Shown in pieces: positions 44,150 to 52,575 of a stretch of DNA of 54,174 bases (positions within the stretch are counted from its first letter, which is position 1; each line of letters begins with the position of its first letter). The stretch is taken from assembly GCF_009362785.1 (NCBI RefSeq), contig NZ_WHNQ01000040.1, positions 1-54,174 on the forward strand, in the 5' to 3' direction. A model generated the notes under the pieces. The model had not been told where the DNA came from. It was given only the letters and a program-made list of their open reading frames with translations, and did no database searches. The DNA is from Paraburkholderia atlantica. Lineage in GTDB: Bacteria > Pseudomonadota > Gammaproteobacteria > Burkholderiales > Burkholderiaceae. Position numbers and translations under genes: made by a program.

Positions 44150-45349
44150 ATGTCTCTGTTCTCCGCCGTCGAACTAGCTCCCCGCGACCCGATTCTGGGC
44201 CTGAACGAAGCTTTCAACGCCGATACGCGCGCCACCAAGGTCAACCTCGGGGTTGGCGTGTACTTCAATGAAGAAGGCAAGATCCCGCTGCTGCGCGCCG
44301 TGCGCGAGGCGGAAAAGGCCCGCGTCGATGCCGCGCTGCCGCGTGGCTATCTGCCGATCGAAGGGATCGCCGCTTACGATGCCGCCGTGCAAAAGCTGCT
44401 GCTCGGCAACGACTCGCCGCTGATCGCGGCCGGCCGCGTCGTCACGGCGCAGGCGCTGGGCGGCACGGGCGCGCTGAAGATCGGCGCGGACTTCCTGAAG
44501 CGCGTGAACCCGAACAGCAAGGTCGCGATCAGCGACCCGAGCTGGGAAAACCATCGCGCGCTGTTCGAAGGCGCGGGCTTCGTCGTCGAATCGTATCCGT
44601 ACTATGACGCGCAGACTCACGGCGTGAACTTCGACGCCATGCTGAACGCGCTGAACAGCTATGCGGCGGGCACGATCGTCGTGCTGCACGCGTGCTGCCA
44701 CAACCCGACCGGCGTCGACCTGAGCGTCGAACAGTGGAAGCAGGTCGTCGAGGTCGTCAAGGCGCGCAACCTCGTGCCGTTCCTCGATATCGCCTACCAG
44801 GGCTTCGGCGACAACATCGAAGCGGACGCGGCAGCCGTGCGTCTGTTCGCGGCGCAGGAACTGAACGTGTTCGTGTCGTCGTCGTTCTCGAAGTCGTTCT
44901 CGCTGTACGGCGAGCGTGTCGGCGCACTGTCGATCATCACCTCGAGCAAGGAAGAAGCGGCGCGCGTGCTGTCGCAACTGAAGCGCGTGATCCGCACCAA
45001 CTACTCGAACCCGCCGACGCACGGCGGCTCGGTGGTCGCGGCCGTGCTCGCGTCGCCGGAACTGCGCGCGACGTGGGAAAGCGAACTGGGCGAAATGCGC
45101 GACCGTATCCGCGCAATGCGTAACGGTCTCGTCGAACGCCTGAAGGCGAGCGGTGTCGATCGTGACTTCAGCTTCGTGAACGCACAGCGCGGCATGTTCT
45201 CGTACTCGGGTCTGACGGCACCGCAAGTGGACCGTCTGCGCGAAGAGTTCGGCATCTATGCGGTCAGCACGGGCCGTATCTGCGTGGCTGCGCTGAATAC
45301 GCGCAACCTCGACGTCGTCGCCAACGCGATTGCTCACGTGCTGAAGTAA
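44150..45349 (+). CDS. Aspartate/aromatic amino acid aminotransferase
   Basis: A 399-residue class I PLP aminotransferase of the AspC/TyrB group. Typical blocks are NLGVGVYFNEEGKIPLL at the start, the CCHNPTGVDL loop, the PLP lysine in SSSFSKSFSLYGERVGAL and the C-terminal arginine in VSTGRICVAALN. It transfers amino groups between aspartate or aromatic amino acids and 2-oxoglutarate. AspC versus TyrB preference is not certain from sequence. A strong terminator follows. Confidence 0.94.
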   Translation: MSLFSAVELAPRDPILGLNEAFNADTRATKVNLGVGVYFNEEGKIPLLRAVREAEKARVDAALPRGYLPIEGIAAYDAAVQKLLLGNDSPLIAAGRVVTAQALGGTGALKIGADFLKRVNPNSKVAISDPSWENHRALFEGAGFVVESYPYYDAQTHGVNFDAMLNALNSYAAGTIVVLHACCHNPTGVDLSVEQWKQVVEVVKARNLVPFLDIAYQGFGDNIEADAAAVRLFAAQELNVFVSSSFSKSFSLYGERVGALSIITSSKEEAARVLSQLKRVIRTNYSNPPTHGGSVVAAVLASPELRATWESELGEMRDRIRAMRNGLVERLKASGVDRDFSFVNAQRGMFSYSGLTAPQVDRLREEFGIYAVSTGRICVAALNTRNLDVVANAIAHVLK

Positions 45350-45414
45350 GGCGAGTGACGGCGCGGAGGTTTGCCGCGCCAGTGCAGCAGGTTCACCGCT
45401 GCAACTGTCTATAG

Positions 45415-45450
45415 AAACGGCGCTCTTTTATGAAAAGGGCGCCGTTTTTT
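45415..45450 (+). terminator. Intrinsic terminator after the aminotransferase gene
   Basis: AAACGGCGC and an inner CTTTT pair with AAAAG and GCGCCGTTT, followed by T residues. The stem sits ~65 bp past the stop. It may also end the leftward patatin-gene transcript, since A residues flank it. Confidence 0.9.
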
Positions 45451-45512
45451 CATGCCTGCCTGACTGTTCGTTGGACGTTGCCGGCGTCACGTCGGGTCTG
45501 TCTGCGCAGAAA

Positions 45513-46745
45513 TCAGCGCGAGTCCCTATGAATATCGTGCGTGACGAAGCCGGCATCGTTCTGCGGCATATCGAGCCAGTCGGGCTGCTCGAGGGAACGG
45601 ACAATATCTTCAAGACCGCTTCGCCAATGCTCGCGCATCGTCGACAGACCGAATTGGAAGTCCTTGTAATGTCCTTCGTATTCCTTGTGCCGGTAGATCA
45701 GGTGAATCACGTTGTAGCGCTTCGAGCACGACAGGTCTTCGGCGAGCTTGCACCACGGATCGTCGCGTTGCTCTTCGGGCACACGGTCCAGCACCTCGCG
45801 CAGTACGTGGCGGAAACGCTGCGAGCGCTGCAGCATGTCGGTCACGAGACGCGTACGGCTCGAATACTGGATGTCTTTCATGCGCCCCTGCACGTCCGTG
45901 ATGTTGTCCGGCACCGGCCCGATCGCGCTCCATAAATCGACCTGAAACGCGAGCGTATCGCGACGCGGCGTGGTCTGGAGCACCTCGTAGAGCGGCGTGT
46001 TCGACATCAGGCCGCCGTCCCAGTAGAACTGTCCGTCTATCTCGACAGCCGCGAAGCCCGGCGGCAACGCGCCCGACGCTATGAAATGCTCGGGCCTGAG
46101 CGTGGTATGCGTATTGTCGAAGTACGCAAAATTGCCCGTGCCGCAATTCACCGCGCCCACCGACACGCGTATTTCCCCGGAATTGATCCGGTCGAAATCA
46201 CACAGCGACTCGAGCGTGGCCTTCAGCGGCGTGGTGTCGTAGTAGCTCGCCAATTGCGGCGGACCGGACACCGTGGGCAACGGCGGCGGGAAACGCGGCA
46301 CGAAAAAGCCCTTTTGCCCTTCGACGATCGCGCTCATTGCCTGCGCTGCCGTAAATGCCTTGCGCACCGCTTCGCTCGAATTGAACAGCGCGTGTTCGAC
46401 CGGAGCGGGCAACGGCGGTCCGAACGCCGGCTGGCAGATCGTCTCCCAGAACTGCAGCAGGCGCTCGACGCGTCGTTCCGGCGGATTGCCCGCAATGATC
46501 GCGGTATTGAGCGCACCGATCGAAATTCCGGCGATCCAGTTCGGTTCGATGCCGGCTTCGTAAAGTCCCTGAAAGACGCCGGCCTGATAGGCGCCGAGCG
46601 CGCCACCGCCTTGCAGCATCAGCGCGACGGTTTCGTAGTTGGGCAACCGGAGGTGCCGGCGCGAGCGGGCGGCAACCGCCGGACCCGCGCCCTCCCCGTC
46701 GCCGGACACGCCCACGCGCGCCCGCTTCAGATTGCGTTGCGCCAT
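45513..46745 (-). CDS. Patatin-like phospholipase with DUF3734
   Basis: A 410-residue serine hydrolase. The oxyanion loop is GGGALGAYQAG (near residue 47), the nucleophile is Ser75 in GISIGALN, and the catalytic aspartate lies in WDGGLMSN. The C-terminal ~100 residues match the DUF3734 extension (VIHLIYRHKEYEGHYKDFQF). The gene begins ten bases after bdhA on the same strand, so it is probably co-transcribed. Lipid or polyester hydrolysis linked to 3-hydroxybutyrate metabolism is a reasonable but unproven role. Confidence 0.9.
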   Translation of the reverse strand: MAQRNLKRARVGVSGDGEGAGPAVAARSRRHLRLPNYETVALMLQGGGALGAYQAGVFQGLYEAGIEPNWIAGISIGALNTAIIAGNPPERRVERLLQFWETICQPAFGPPLPAPVEHALFNSSEAVRKAFTAAQAMSAIVEGQKGFFVPRFPPPLPTVSGPPQLASYYDTTPLKATLESLCDFDRINSGEIRVSVGAVNCGTGNFAYFDNTHTTLRPEHFIASGALPPGFAAVEIDGQFYWDGGLMSNTPLYEVLQTTPRRDTLAFQVDLWSAIGPVPDNITDVQGRMKDIQYSSRTRLVTDMLQRSQRFRHVLREVLDRVPEEQRDDPWCKLAEDLSCSKRYNVIHLIYRHKEYEGHYKDFQFGLSTMREHWRSGLEDIVRSLEQPDWLDMPQNDAGFVTHDIHRDSR

Positions 46746-46755
46746 GGGCCGCCCC

Positions 46756-47553
46756 TTAGTGCATGTACCAGCCGTGGCTCACGACGAACGACTGGCCAGT
46801 CAGCGCCGCGCTCGGGAAGGTCGACAGGAACAGCACGGTCTGCGCGACGTCTTCGACCGTGGTGAAGATACCGTCGACGGTACCGCCCAGCATCACGCGC
46901 TTGATTACTTCTTCTTCGCTGATGCCGAATTCCTTCGCCTGCTCGGGAATCTGCTTGTCGACGAGCGGCGTGCGCACGAAGCCCGGACACACGACGTGCG
47001 AACGCACATTATGCGCAGCCCCCTCCTTGGCGAGCACGCGCGACAGACCCAGCAGAGCATGCTTCGCGGTCACGTACGCCGACTTCAGCGGCGAGGCGAG
47101 ATGCGAGTGGACCGAGCCCATGTAGATCACGACGCCGCCGCGATTGTCCTTGTACATGTGCTTGAGCGCGGCCTTGGTGGTCAGGAACGCACCGTCCACG
47201 TGAATGGCCTGCATCTTCTTCCAGTCCGAGAACGAATAGTTTTCGATCGGATTGACGATCTGGATGCCGGCGTTGGAAACGAGAATGTCGATCGAGCCGA
47301 ATTCCTCGGCGACCTTGTCGATACCCTGGTTGACGGCGTCTTCGCTCGTCACGTCCATTGCCACACCGATTGCCTTACCGCCGCCCTTTCTGATTTCTTC
47401 AGCAACGGCGTTCGCGCCGTCCTGGTTCAGGTCGGCGATCGCGACGGCCGCACCCGCGGCTGACAGAGTCAACGCGATCTGTTTGCCGATGCCGCTCGCG
47501 GCGCCAGTGACGACGGCGACCTTGCCGTTCAGATTCGAGTTCAGAGACGACAT
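46756..47553 (-). CDS. bdhA: 3-hydroxybutyrate dehydrogenase (SDR)
   Basis: A 265-residue short-chain dehydrogenase. It has the nucleotide motif TGAASGIG, NAG (LVSNAGIQ) and the catalytic Ser/Tyr/Lys set (GSVHSH, then SAYVTAKHALLG). The C-terminal region with LVDKQIPEQAKEFGISEEEV is characteristic of D-3-hydroxybutyrate dehydrogenase, which oxidises 3-hydroxybutyrate from polyhydroxybutyrate to acetoacetate. GGAGG precedes the ATG at 47553. Confidence 0.92.
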   Translation of the reverse strand: MSSLNSNLNGKVAVVTGAASGIGKQIALTLSAAGAAVAIADLNQDGANAVAEEIRKGGGKAIGVAMDVTSEDAVNQGIDKVAEEFGSIDILVSNAGIQIVNPIENYSFSDWKKMQAIHVDGAFLTTKAALKHMYKDNRGGVVIYMGSVHSHLASPLKSAYVTAKHALLGLSRVLAKEGAAHNVRSHVVCPGFVRTPLVDKQIPEQAKEFGISEEEVIKRVMLGGTVDGIFTTVEDVAQTVLFLSTFPSAALTGQSFVVSHGWYMH

Positions 47554-47788
47554 CCAGAACCTCCATGCAGTTGATGAGCAATGAGACCACGAAGCCGCGC
47601 GCGGCGAGAAGTCGGCCAAACGGTATAGACCGTTCGGCGGATGCAGCGCGGCGGCCGACTTTGCTATTGTGCATGAACCCTGTGAACGGCATAGGTAAAA
47701 CGCACGCCGAACCGGATCTATTTAAACTGGACGCTTTCCGGCTGAATCCGGGCTCCATTCCCGTGGCATCACCAACCAGGAGACATGC

Positions 47789-48760
47789 ATGAATTATCGA
47801 CGTCTGGGCCGCTCCGGCCTGCAAGTGAGCGAGTTGTCGATCGGCTCATGGGTCACATACGGCAACCAGGTGGATCACCGCGCCGCGCGCGAATCGCTTG
47901 CCGCGGCGCGCGACGCGGGCGTCAATTTCTTCGACAACGCCGAAGTCTATGCGGGCGGCAAATCCGAGGAAATCATGGGCCATGCATTGAAGGAACTCGC
48001 GTGGCCCCGCGTGAGCTACGTCGTGTCGACGAAATTTTTCTGGGGACTCAACGAAGCGCCGAATCAGTACCACACGCTGAACCGCAAGTACCTGATGAAC
48101 GCGATCGACGGGTCGTTGAAGCGCCTGCAACTCGATTACGTCGATCTCGTGTTCTGTCATCGTCCCGACCCGAACACGCCGGTCGAGGAAACGGTCTGGG
48201 CAATGAGCGACATGATCGTGCGCGGCAAGGCGCTGTACTGGGGCACCTCGGAATGGAGCGCCGACGAGATTCGCGCCGCATATGAAATCGCCGAGCGGCA
48301 TCATCTGCACAAGCCGGTCATGGAGCAGCCGCAATACAACCTGTTTCACCGCAAACGCGTCGAGCAGGAATACAAGCGGCTCTACGAGGACATCGGCCTC
48401 GGCCTGACCACGTGGAGTCCGCTCGCATCGGGTCTGCTCACCGGCAAATACCGTGACGGCGTGCCGGCCGACAGTCGCGCGCAGTTGCAGGGCTATGACT
48501 GGCTGCGTCAGCAACTCACCGACCCGACACGGAACAACGTGGTCGGCCAGCTCGGCGCGGTCGCCGACGAACTCGACTGCACCGTGGGTCAGCTCGCGAT
48601 CGCGTGGATTCTGAAGAATCCGAATGTCAGCACGGTGATCACGGGCGCCTCGCGGGTCGAACAGATCGGCGAAAACATGCAGTCCGCCGAGGTGGCGGCG
48701 CGCATCACGCCGGAGATCAAGCAGCGGATCGAGGAGATCATCGGCGACGCGCACGAGTAA
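47789..48760 (+). CDS. Aldo/keto reductase, potassium-channel beta-subunit-like
   Basis: A 323-residue NADPH-dependent oxidoreductase. The catalytic set is Asp and Tyr in FFDNAEVYAGG, Lys in VVSTKFFWG and His in LVFCHRPDP. The cofactor region is VSTVITGASRVEQIGENM. It resembles the Kv-beta/YghZ group that reduces aldehydes such as methylglyoxal. AGGAG lies before the ATG. It is divergent from bdhA. Confidence 0.91.
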   Translation: MNYRRLGRSGLQVSELSIGSWVTYGNQVDHRAARESLAAARDAGVNFFDNAEVYAGGKSEEIMGHALKELAWPRVSYVVSTKFFWGLNEAPNQYHTLNRKYLMNAIDGSLKRLQLDYVDLVFCHRPDPNTPVEETVWAMSDMIVRGKALYWGTSEWSADEIRAAYEIAERHHLHKPVMEQPQYNLFHRKRVEQEYKRLYEDIGLGLTTWSPLASGLLTGKYRDGVPADSRAQLQGYDWLRQQLTDPTRNNVVGQLGAVADELDCTVGQLAIAWILKNPNVSTVITGASRVEQIGENMQSAEVAARITPEIKQRIEEIIGDAHE

Positions 48761-48799
48761 TCGCCCGCGCAGCGCCACGCACCGAGTGGCCAACCGGGC

Positions 48800-48832
48800 A
48801 CGCGCGGTCGCGTACAATACGCGACCGCGCGT
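48800..48832. repeat. 15-bp perfect inverted repeat enclosing a -10-like hexamer, before rlmJ
   Basis: ACGCGCGGTCGCGTA and TACGCGACCGCGCGT are perfect inverses separated by CAA. The centre contains TACAAT (48813-48818), a -10-like hexamer used several times in this window. It lies 48 bp before the rlmJ start. It could be an operator for rlmJ or a strong hairpin after the aldo/keto reductase gene. Confidence 0.75.
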
Positions 48833-48879
48833 CGCCGGCTCCTTTGGGCCGGCCTGCGCTCTCTTAGCGTCCTCTCATC

Positions 48880-49725
48880 ATGCTCAGCTACCGCCACGCC
48901 TTTCATGCCGGCAATCACGCCGACGTTCTGAAACACGCCGTCGTGTTGCAGCTCCTGCGCTACCTTGGCCAGAAGGACAAGGCCTACTGGTATATCGACA
49001 CGCACGCGGGCGCCGGCGTCTACTCGCTGAAGGAAGGCTACGCGACGAAAACCGGCGAGTTCGAGACGGGTATTGCAAAACTGTGGGGCCGCAACGATCT
49101 GCCGCCGTTGTTCGCCGACTACGTCGACGAAGTCAGCGCGCTCAATGCCGATGGCCAGTTGCATTTCTATCCGGGCTCGCCGTATCTCGCATGGCGACAG
49201 TTGCGCGCGCAGGATCGGATGCGGCTATTCGAATTGCACAGCACCGAAATCGACGTGCTGCGCCACAATTTCCGCGACGCGGGACGCCGCGCGATGCTGT
49301 ACGCGGGCGACGGCTTCGACGGCATTCTCACGCTGTTGCCGCCGGCGCCACGCCGCGCGCTGATCCTGCTCGACCCGTCGTATGAAGACAAGCGCGATTA
49401 CGGGCGCACGCTGCGCTGTGTCGAGGAAAGTCTGAAGCGGTTTCCGACCGGCACGTATGCGGTGTGGTATCCGCAAGTCAAGCGCCCCGAGTCGCAGCGT
49501 TTTCCCGACCAGCTCAAGCAGTTGCAGAAGGACAACTGGCTGCACGTCAGCCTGACCGTCAGCAATCCGCCGGAAGACGGCTATGGGCTCTTCGGTAGCG
49601 GCATGTTCGTCCTGAACCCGCCGTATACGCTTGCGAAGATGCTGAAGGATCAGATGCCATGGCTCGTCAAGACGCTCGGCGAGGACAAGGCTGCGACGTT
49701 CAAAGTCGAATATCGCGGCAATTGA
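48880..49725 (+). CDS. rlmJ: 23S rRNA (adenine-2030-N6)-methyltransferase
   Basis: A 281-residue AdoMet-dependent methyltransferase modifying A2030 of 23S rRNA. The family opening YRHAFHAGNHADVLKH, the AdoMet region YIDTHAGAGVY and the catalytic motif are visible. The motif reads DPSYE rather than the usual DPPYE of E. coli RlmJ. The ATG at 48880 has only a weak ribosome site. Length is normal. Confidence 0.93.
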   Translation: MLSYRHAFHAGNHADVLKHAVVLQLLRYLGQKDKAYWYIDTHAGAGVYSLKEGYATKTGEFETGIAKLWGRNDLPPLFADYVDEVSALNADGQLHFYPGSPYLAWRQLRAQDRMRLFELHSTEIDVLRHNFRDAGRRAMLYAGDGFDGILTLLPPAPRRALILLDPSYEDKRDYGRTLRCVEESLKRFPTGTYAVWYPQVKRPESQRFPDQLKQLQKDNWLHVSLTVSNPPEDGYGLFGSGMFVLNPPYTLAKMLKDQMPWLVKTLGEDKAATFKVEYRGN

Positions 49726-49801
49726 ACGCGATGAGCGGCGCGTGAGCGGATTGCGCGTACGGTCTGCAGTTGCCTGCCCGCAACCTGGTCTGCACCCGGG
49801 C

Positions 49802-50842
49802 TCACTTCAACTGCGCGGCCGCCTTGCTCGCGAACTGGTTCGTATAGGTCGCACTCAAATCGATCTTCTTCGGATCGAGCCGGCTGTCGAACGACGACAA
49901 CGCGCGCAGCGCCGTCGCCGGCCCATCCGCGGGCATCAGTCCGTCTGGCGAATACGCATCGCGCACGTTGTGAAAGGCGTCGAGATAAAGCGTCGGGTCG
50001 CCCAACAGGTAGGCTGGCGGCACCATCTTCAACAGATCCGCATCGCTCGCGGTCTGCAGCCAATGATTGGCGCGCACGATCGCGTTGGTCAGCGCCTGCG
50101 TCGTCTTCGGATTTTTCTGGATGAAGCTTTCGGGCGCGTAAAGCGTTGCTGCGGGCATCGTGCCGCCGAAAACCTCCTGCGTGCCTTTGACCGTGCGCGT
50201 ATCGACCAGCACCTTGATCGCGCCGCTACGCGTGAGCTTGGTCATCATCGGATCGACATTGGATAGTGCGTCGATCTGCCCACTGCCCACCGCGGCCAGC
50301 ACCGTCGCCCCGCTGCCGACGCCGATCGCCGAAATGTCGCTGCGCTGCACGCCGGCCTTGCGCAACGCAACGGTGAGCACGAGATCCGTCGACGAACCCG
50401 GCGCGCTCACGCCAACCTTCGCGCCTTTGAAGTCCGCGAGCGACTTGATCTGATCGGCCTTCGACTTCACCACGCCGATCACGATCTGCGGGGCGCGGCC
50501 CATCAACACGAACGCCCGATAGTGCTGTCCCTTCGCCTGCATGAATAGCGTGTGCTCGAATGCGCCCGCGCCCACTTCGGCGCTGCCGCCCACCACCGCT
50601 TCTAGCGCCTTCGAGCCGCCCGCGAAATCTTCGAGCGTGACATTCAGGCCTTCGTCCTTGAAGTAGCCGAGTTGCCGTGCGGCGAGGACCGGGAGGTAGT
50701 AGAGACCTGGTAAGCCGCCGACGGCCATCGTCAGTGTCGGCATTTCCGGCGCGTCCTTCGCGAATCCGGCGCTGGGCAGCGTAGCCAGTGCGAGCAACAT
50801 CACGCAGGCGCGCGTCGCACGCTGCATCCAGTGATTGGGCAT
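49802..50842 (-). CDS. Orphan ABC transporter substrate-binding protein, SsuA/TauA type
   Basis: A 346-residue periplasmic binding protein of the NMT1/SsuA/TauA group. A signal peptide covers residues ~1-28 (ACVMLLALATLPSAGFA). The opening LTMAVGGLPGLYYLPVLAAR and EDFAGGSKALEAVVGGSAEV are typical. Ligands of the group are sulfonates, taurine, nitrate or thiamine precursors. No permease or ATPase gene is adjacent, so it must work with components encoded elsewhere. GGAGAC precedes the ATG. Confidence 0.87.
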   Translation of the reverse strand: MPNHWMQRATRACVMLLALATLPSAGFAKDAPEMPTLTMAVGGLPGLYYLPVLAARQLGYFKDEGLNVTLEDFAGGSKALEAVVGGSAEVGAGAFEHTLFMQAKGQHYRAFVLMGRAPQIVIGVVKSKADQIKSLADFKGAKVGVSAPGSSTDLVLTVALRKAGVQRSDISAIGVGSGATVLAAVGSGQIDALSNVDPMMTKLTRSGAIKVLVDTRTVKGTQEVFGGTMPAATLYAPESFIQKNPKTTQALTNAIVRANHWLQTASDADLLKMVPPAYLLGDPTLYLDAFHNVRDAYSPDGLMPADGPATALRALSSFDSRLDPKKIDLSATYTNQFASKAAAQLK

Positions 50843-51048
50843 GGTGACGTCTCCTTGTGTTTTCCGTTCGAAGCGGTGACGCAGGCGCGCACGCCGGGGA
50901 CCGAGCTCAGGGCGACGAGGCGTCGGAACGATTGTCGTCGGACGGTTTCACCGACGCCATGCGCCCAAACCCGGATGGAGTTGCTGGGTCCGAGCAAAGC
51001 TGGCGTAGGGAGAGAAGCGAGACCGGCGATCTTTCGCGCCGTCACTGC

Positions 51049-51399
51049 CTATTGCGGAAACGGCACCGGTCGAGGCATCGGCCGCGGCGGCACGCCCCCA
51101 CCCGCCGGCAACTGGATATACGGTGCGACGACGAACGGCGGCGACGATTCTGCAGGCAGTTCGACCGGTGCCGCGATCGACGGCGCGGCGACGATCGGCT
51201 CCGGCGCTGGCGGCGAGCTCAGCAGTACGGTACCGCTCTGGCCATTATTGATGCCGCCAAGCGTATCGAGAATCACGGGAGGACGCTCGTAATCGGACAC
51301 CGCATATGCGTCCGACGCAGCGCAAAGGGTGGCGAGGGTCGCCGTGGCAGCCGCGGCCATCATGGATCGGAAAGTTTGCAGTGAACGGACGGAGGACAT
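51049..51399 (-). CDS. Small proline-rich exported protein
   Basis: A 116-residue protein of unknown family. A signal peptide ends near DAYA-VSD (residue ~33). The mature part is rich in proline, alanine and valine and ends in GGVPPRPMPRPVPFPQ. It could be a cell-envelope linker-like protein. The start is uncertain: ATG 51399 gives the full length, and two further ATGs (51363, 51360) still leave a signal peptide. Region 50843-51048 before it in the window holds no gene. Confidence 0.55.
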   Translation of the reverse strand: MSSVRSLQTFRSMMAAAATATLATLCAASDAYAVSDYERPPVILDTLGGINNGQSGTVLLSSPPAPEPIVAAPSIAAPVELPAESSPPFVVAPYIQLPAGGGVPPRPMPRPVPFPQ

Positions 51400-51559
51400 G
51401 GGCAGCCCGATTGGTTATGAATGCCGTCTTGCGCGAAAAACGCCCTACATTACCGCGGCCCGCGTTACGAAGCTAGTCGATATTCGCCATGAGAAGCCTT
51501 CTTGCGACGATCATCGAAAAACGCCGAAGGCACGCGGTTTCGGTGTTCAGATGCGACAA

Positions 51560-51579
51560 AGCCCCGCTTTGACGGGGCT
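51560..51579 (-). terminator. Hairpin terminator after the DUF3563 gene
   Basis: AGCCCCG pairs with CGGGGCT across a six-base loop. On the minus strand it is followed by TTTGTC. It lies ~60 bp past the stop of the 48-residue gene. Confidence 0.55.
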
Positions 51580-51640
51580 CGACATTGGTACTGCAATGGC
51601 CAGGCAAAAGGCGCCGCCAGGTCAAACTCAAAGCGGAAAC

Positions 51641-51787
51641 TCAGCGCGAATAGCCGTTGGTTTCGAGCGAACGAATGCGCTGTTCGAGCTGGACGATATC
51701 GGACGAAGATGCGAGGTATGCCTCACGACGGCTACGTTCCGCGGTTTCGAACCAGGTGCTCAGCTTGTCAAGAATGAATGCAAACAT
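51641..51787 (-). CDS. DUF3563 family small protein
   Basis: A 48-residue protein that begins MFAFILDKLSTWFETAERSR and ends LETNGYSR. It matches the DUF3563 family of short Burkholderiaceae proteins by its opening helix and the REAYLASSSDIVQLEQRIR block. GGAG lies nine bases before the ATG. A perfect TATAAT -10 lies upstream at 51861-51866 and a hairpin lies downstream, so this is a complete little transcription unit. Function of the family is unknown. Confidence 0.82.
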   Translation of the reverse strand: MFAFILDKLSTWFETAERSRREAYLASSSDIVQLEQRIRSLETNGYSR

Positions 51788-52088
51788 GATGTTCTCCAAG
51801 GATCAGATCGAATCCCCGGTGATTTGACATCAGGGATTTCCCGTAAAAGGGTTAACCCGTATTATAGCCATAGGGTGCAACCTGAACAGTGAAATGCCCG
51901 CATGGCGTGCATTCCATTCTGGAATGACGCACTGTACAGGTGCATTCAGGGCACTGATTTCATTGAGATTCACCGAGGACGCCGGGCGCGCAGGTCATTG
52001 CGCCAATCTCCACGCACACTTTCGGTGCGCAACTCGCTGGCCTGAGCGACGGCAGACCGGGTTGCGCCTTTTTCCTCGATCCACCCGG
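51788..52088. other. Intergenic region between DUF3563 and cueR genes
   Basis: No gene is seen. It holds the DUF3563 promoter (TATAAT on the minus strand at 51861-51866) and a ten-base palindrome GGGTTAACCC at 51849-51858 in or next to the predicted transcription start. Confidence 0.5.
51861..51866 (-). promoter_or_regulatory. -10 element of the DUF3563 promoter
   Basis: A perfect TATAAT on the minus strand, about 75 bp before the start codon at 51787. No good -35 hexamer sits at 17 bp, so activation or an extended element may be needed. The palindrome GGGTTAACCC overlaps the expected start of transcription. Confidence 0.5.
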
Positions 52089-52511
52089 CTAAAGCGGATG
52101 GCAACCTTGTCCCGAAACAAGATCGGTGTCCGCTAATCGCTCGATAATCGGACAATCTGGCCGGTCATCGCCGTGACAATGGTCGGCCAGATGCGCGAGA
52201 GTGTCGCGCATGTCCGTCAGCTCGGTGATGCGGCGATCGAGTTCGGCGACATGTTCGAGCGCGATCCGCTTGACTTCGGCGCTTGCACGCGAGCGGTCGT
52301 TCCATAGGGCAAGCAGTCGCCGGATATCCTCGACGAGAAATCCGAGTCGGCGCGCCTGGCGGATAAAGCGAAGAGAATGCACTTCCTGCGGGCCATACAC
52401 GCGGTAGCCAGCACTGGTGCGCCCCTTCGCGGTCAATAGGCCGACGCTTTCGTAGTAGCGGATCATTTTCGCCGTGACGCCCGACGCGCGGGCCGCTTCG
52501 CCAATGTTCAT
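52089..52511 (-). CDS. cueR: Copper-responsive MerR regulator, CueR-like
   Basis: A 140-residue MerR-family activator. The winged helix begins MNIGEAARASGVTAKMIRYY. The metal site Cys112-x7-Cys120 (CHGDDRPDC) and Ser77 are those of CueR sensors of Cu(I)/Ag(I). It is divergent from a CopZ-like chaperone gene and a perfect CueR-type palindrome lies between them. Length is normal. Confidence 0.93.
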   Translation of the reverse strand: MNIGEAARASGVTAKMIRYYESVGLLTAKGRTSAGYRVYGPQEVHSLRFIRQARRLGFLVEDIRRLLALWNDRSRASAEVKRIALEHVAELDRRITELTDMRDTLAHLADHCHGDDRPDCPIIERLADTDLVSGQGCHPL

Positions 52512-52554
52512 GACTGTTTTCCCAAGATTGCGGGTGAACTCGAACCGATCCTAC

Positions 52555-52575
52555 ACCTTCCCATCGCGGGAAGGT
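52555..52575. promoter_or_regulatory. CueR-type operator with a 19-bp-spaced promoter
   Basis: ACCTTCC-N7-GGAAGGT is a perfect 21-bp palindrome of CueR type. On the minus strand it sits between CTGACC and TAGGAT with a 19-bp spacer, the spacing MerR-family activators need; this promoter reads toward cueR. The + strand hexamers (CTACAC, CAGCTA), also 19 bp apart, are poorer and read toward copZ. Confidence 0.85.

Noticed and set aside
51329..51892. 187-codon rightward frame over the DUF3563 gene
   Set aside because: No recognisable domain; it is antisense to a family-matching small gene with its own signals.
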